From contig CANJLF010000011.1 in the NCBI GenBank assembly GCA_947475295.1, positions 1 through 64,000 of the forward strand: a stretch of DNA of 64,000 bases, read 5' to 3'. This stretch comes from Fidelibacterota bacterium (lineage in GTDB: Bacteria; Pseudomonadota; Alphaproteobacteria; Rhodospirillales; Rhodospirillaceae). Under the pieces are notes generated by a model. The model was not told the DNA's origin. It saw nothing but the letters and a program-made list of their open reading frames with translations, and made no database searches. This document shows positions 61,508 to 64,000 of the stretch, one piece after another; positions within the stretch are counted from its first letter, which is position 1, and each line of letters begins with the position of its first letter. The position numbers and the translations under genes are program-made.

Positions 61508-64000
61508 ATGCGCGTTTCGCGGCGTTTTACCACCGAAGGCAAGTCGCCCTACGACGGCATCGAATTCCGCGCGCTGGCCAGCGAAATCCGCAATCCCGAC
61601 GGCTCGGTGGTCTTCCGCCAGGACGCCGTCATGGTGCCGGCGGCCTGGTCGCAGGTGGCCTCGGACATCCTGGCGCAGAAGTATTTCCGCCGCGCCGGCG
61701 TGCCGGCCAAGCTCGTGCCCCTCGCCGAAAACGACGTGCCGGATTTTCTGTGGCGCAAGACCGCCGCCACGGCGGAACTCCGCGAACTGCCCGAGAGCGA
61801 ACGCAGCGCCGGCGAGACCGATGCGCGCCAGGTCTTCGACCGCCTCGCCGGCACCTGGACCTATTGGGGCTGGAAGGCCGGTTTCTTCGACAGCGACAAC
61901 GACGCGCGGGCCTACTTTGACGAAATGCGGTTCATGCTCGCCAGCCAGATGGGCGCGCCCAACTCGCCGCAGTGGTTCAATACCGGCCTGCACTGGGCTT
62001 ACGGCATCGACGGCCCCTCGCAAGGCCACTTCTATGTGGATTACCGCAGCGGCCAGCTGACGGCAGCCAGCAGCGCCTACGAACGCCCCCAACCCCACGC
62101 CTGTTTCATACAGGGCATCGCCGACGATCTGGTGAACGAAGGCGGCATCATGGATTTGTGGGTGCGCGAAGCCCGCCTGTTCAAATATGGCTCGGGCACA
62201 GGCACCAACTTCTCGTCTCTGCGCGGCGAAGGCGAGAAACTCTCGGGCGGCGGCGAGTCCTCGGGCCTCATGAGCTGGCTGAAAATCGGCGATCGCGCCG
62301 CCGGGGCCGTAAAGTCCGGCGGCACCACGCGCCGCGCCGCCAAAATGGTGATCCTCAACGTCGATCACCCCGACATCGAGACCTTCATCGACTGGAAAGT
62401 GCGCGAGGACCAAAAGGTCGCAGCCCTCGTGACCGGCTCGCGCCTGACCAAAAAGCACCTCGCCGCCATCATGCGCGCGGTGAAGAGCTGGGACGGCGCC
62501 GATACGGGCACCGCGGCGGACGGCCGCTTCGATCCCAAGGTCAACAAGCAGCTGCGCAAAGAAATCAAAGCCGCCCGCGCCGCCATGCTGCCCGACAACG
62601 TCATCCAGCGGGCGCTGCAGTTCGCGCGCCAAGGCTACACCTCGGTCGATTTCCCCGAGTTCGACACCGACTGGGATTCCGAAGCCTACGGCACCGTCGC
62701 CGGCCAGAATTCCAACAACAGCGTGCGCGTCACCGACGCCTTCCTCGACGCCGTCGAGAAAGACGGCGACTGGGATTTGACCAACCGTGTCGGCGGCAAG
62801 GTCATCAAAACCTTGAAGGCCCGCGCCCTGTGGCAGCGCATCGGCGAAGCCGCTTGGCAGTGCGCCGATCCGGGCTTGCAGTTCGACACCACCATCAACG
62901 ATTGGCACACCTGCCCGCAGTCGGGGCGCATCAATGCCTCGAACCCGTGTTCGGAATACATGTTCCTGGACAACACCGCCTGCAATCTCGCGTCCCTGAA
63001 CCTGCTCGCCTTCCGCGAGGCTGACGGCGCCTTCGACGTCGCCGGCTTCGAACACGCGGTGCGGCTGTGGACCATGGCCTTGGAAATCTCCGTGCTCATG
63101 GCGCAGTTCCCATCGAAAGAGATCGCTGAGCTGTCGCACAAATTCCGCACGCTGGGTCTCGGCTTCGCCAACTTGGGCGGACTGCTCATGACCAACGGCC
63201 TTGCTTACGACAGCGACGAAGGCCGCGCCATGGCCGGCGCCGTCAGCGCATTGATGACCGGCACGGCCTACGCCACCTCCGCCGAAATGGCCGAAGAACA
63301 CGGCGCGTTCCCGGGGTTCCTGCCCAACCGCATCGACATGCTGCGCGTCATGCGCAACCATCGCCGCGCTGCCTACGGCCATCACGATGGCTATGAAGGC
63401 CTGCACACCGGGCCGGTGGCGCTGAACGCCGCCGATTGCCCCGACCCCAGCCTGGTGTCAGCCGCCAAACACGCCTGGGACCGCGCGCTGGAACTGGGCA
63501 CCAATCACGGCTTCCGGAACGCGCAAGTCACCGTGATCGCGCCCACCGGCACTATCGGCCTGGTCATGGACTGCGACACCACCGGCATCGAGCCCGATTT
63601 CGCCCTGGTGAAGTTCAAGAAGCTGGCCGGCGGCGGCTACTTCAAGATCATCAACCGCACCGTGCCGCTGGCGTTAAAGACGCTGGGCTACGGTCCGCGC
63701 GAGATCGAAGACATCATCGAATATGCTCTGGGCCGCGCCACGCTAAAGAGTGCGCCCGCCATCAACGCCATATCACTCGCCGACCGTGGCTTTGACAAAA
63801 AGGCGCTGGAGGCCATCGAAGGCGCGCTGACCGACGCCTTCGATATCAAGTTTGTGTTCAACCGATATAACCTCGGCGACGAGTTCTGCATCAACAAGCT
63901 GGGCTTCGACAGCGAGCAGCTGAACGACGTGGGCTTCAACATGCTGGAAGCGCTCGGCTACAGCAAAGCCGACATCGATGCCGCCAACGTCTACGTCTGC
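61508..64000 (+). CDS. nrdJ: Vitamin B12-dependent (class II) ribonucleotide reductase, 3' end truncated
   Basis: 831 residues are visible, open to the end of the window; the family is about 1200 aa. N-terminus MRVSRRFTTEGKSPYDGIEFRALASEIRNPDGSVVF is the usual alphaproteobacterial form. Conserved core: PNSPQWFNTGLHWAYGIDG, KYGSGTGTNFSSLRG, NNSVRVTDAFLDAVE, and SNPCSEYMFLDNTACNLASLNLL with the catalytic Cys region. It reduces ribonucleotides with adenosylcobalamin and therefore works with or without oxygen. The C-terminal Cys pair and zinc region lie outside. Two dyads that may be NrdR sites are upstream. Confidence 0.96.
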   Translation, partial: MRVSRRFTTEGKSPYDGIEFRALASEIRNPDGSVVFRQDAVMVPAAWSQVASDILAQKYFRRAGVPAKLVPLAENDVPDFLWRKTAATAELRELPESERSAGETDARQVFDRLAGTWTYWGWKAGFFDSDNDARAYFDEMRFMLASQMGAPNSPQWFNTGLHWAYGIDGPSQGHFYVDYRSGQLTAASSAYERPQPHACFIQGIADDLVNEGGIMDLWVREARLFKYGSGTGTNFSSLRGEGEKLSGGGESSGLMSWLKIGDRAAGAVKSGGTTRRAAKMVILNVDHPDIETFIDWKVREDQKVAALVTGSRLTKKHLAAIMRAVKSWDGADTGTAADGRFDPKVNKQLRKEIKAARAAMLPDNVIQRALQFARQGYTSVDFPEFDTDWDSEAYGTVAGQNSNNSVRVTDAFLDAVEKDGDWDLTNRVGGKVIKTLKARALWQRIGEAAWQCADPGLQFDTTINDWHTCPQSGRINASNPCSEYMFLDNTACNLASLNLLAFREADGAFDVAGFEHAVRLWTMALEISVLMAQFPSKEIAELSHKFRTLGLGFANLGGLLMTNGLAYDSDEGRAMAGAVSALMTGTAYATSAEMAEEHGAFPGFLPNRIDMLRVMRNHRRAAYGHHDGYEGLHTGPVALNAADCPDPSLVSAAKHAWDRALELGTNHGFRNAQVTVIAPTGTIGLVMDCDTTGIEPDFALVKFKKLAGGGYFKIINRTVPLALKTLGYGPREIEDIIEYALGRATLKSAPAINAISLADRGFDKKALEAIEGALTDAFDIKFVFNRYNLGDEFCINKLGFDSEQLNDVGFNMLEALGYSKADIDAANVYVC

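Noticed and set aside
61397-63406. A 669-codon open frame on the minus strand opposite nrdJ
   Set aside because: It is antisense to a clear class II ribonucleotide reductase and reads as Gly/Ala/His-rich without motifs.

Overview
The window looks like chromosomal DNA from a GC-rich (roughly 60-65 % by eye) alphaproteobacterium, most likely of the Rhodospirillales/Rhizobiales side of the class. The evidence is a divK response regulator of the cell-cycle type, the aroQ-accB-accC-aat / DUF2155-mlaD-NDUFA12 block that is characteristic of the class, an RpoH heat-shock sigma factor, a long RNase E with a big S1-domain insertion, a B12-dependent class II ribonucleotide reductase, and small dispersed palindromes of alphaproteobacterial style. 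No assignment below class is claimed.

Layout. 1-10.6 kb: topA (5' end cut off), rnr, an S41 peptidase lipoprotein, rpmG, divK, purU, rpoH and an exported RcnB/17-kDa-antigen-like protein. 10.6-21 kb: an FAD oxidoreductase, two small membrane or exported proteins, greB, a RidA-like protein, prfC, a ferredoxin with a ferredoxin-NADP reductase, a MoeA/MobA-type fusion plus XdhC, and phoH behind a hairpin-rich leader. 21-30 kb: an aspartyl protease, an integrase remnant beside tRNA-Met, a mini Fe-S/thiolation operon (Rrf2 regulator, cysteine desulfurase, ferredoxin, mnmA), an alpha/beta hydrolase, anmK and tyrS. 30-50 kb: a giant AsmA/YhdP-like protein, glnE, bcp, DUF455, prfB (with programmed +1 frameshift), PBP1A, an amidase, rne, an aminotransferase, a GGT-like lipoprotein and an M48 peptidase. 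50-56 kb: a DsbA-like protein, several small exported or lipoprotein genes, a small exported HNH nuclease bracketed by palindromes, an orphan flgE and thiS-thiG. 56-64 kb: aroQ-accB-accC-aat, the MCE/MlaD-NDUFA12 operon and nrdJ (3' end cut off).

Most genes are housekeeping: translation and RNA turnover (rnr, rne, rpmG, prfB, prfC, tyrS, mnmA, aat), cell wall (PBP1A, amidase, anmK), envelope lipid handling (YhdP-like, MCE proteins), nitrogen control (glnE), thiamine, fatty-acid and shikimate steps, and dNTP synthesis. Clear functional teams are the Fe-S/sulfur-relay operon, the ferredoxin/FNR pair, the wall operon amidase-PBP1A-prfB, and the accB-accC unit.

The unusual material lies between genes. 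The strongest is a pair of inverted long hairpins upstream of tyrS (28637-28805). They share outer stem, bulge and loop start but have unrelated, perfectly paired inner stems. Next are an exported HNH nuclease ORF whose start and 3' end lie in copies of a GTACC-W-GGTAC dyad (52761-53178), a two-copy GC hairpin repeat (46779 and 52331), two dispersed palindromic repeats (53497-53590 and 55947-55998), and a His-Asp repeat inside the S1 domain of RNase E. No CRISPR array, prophage or complete insertion sequence was seen.
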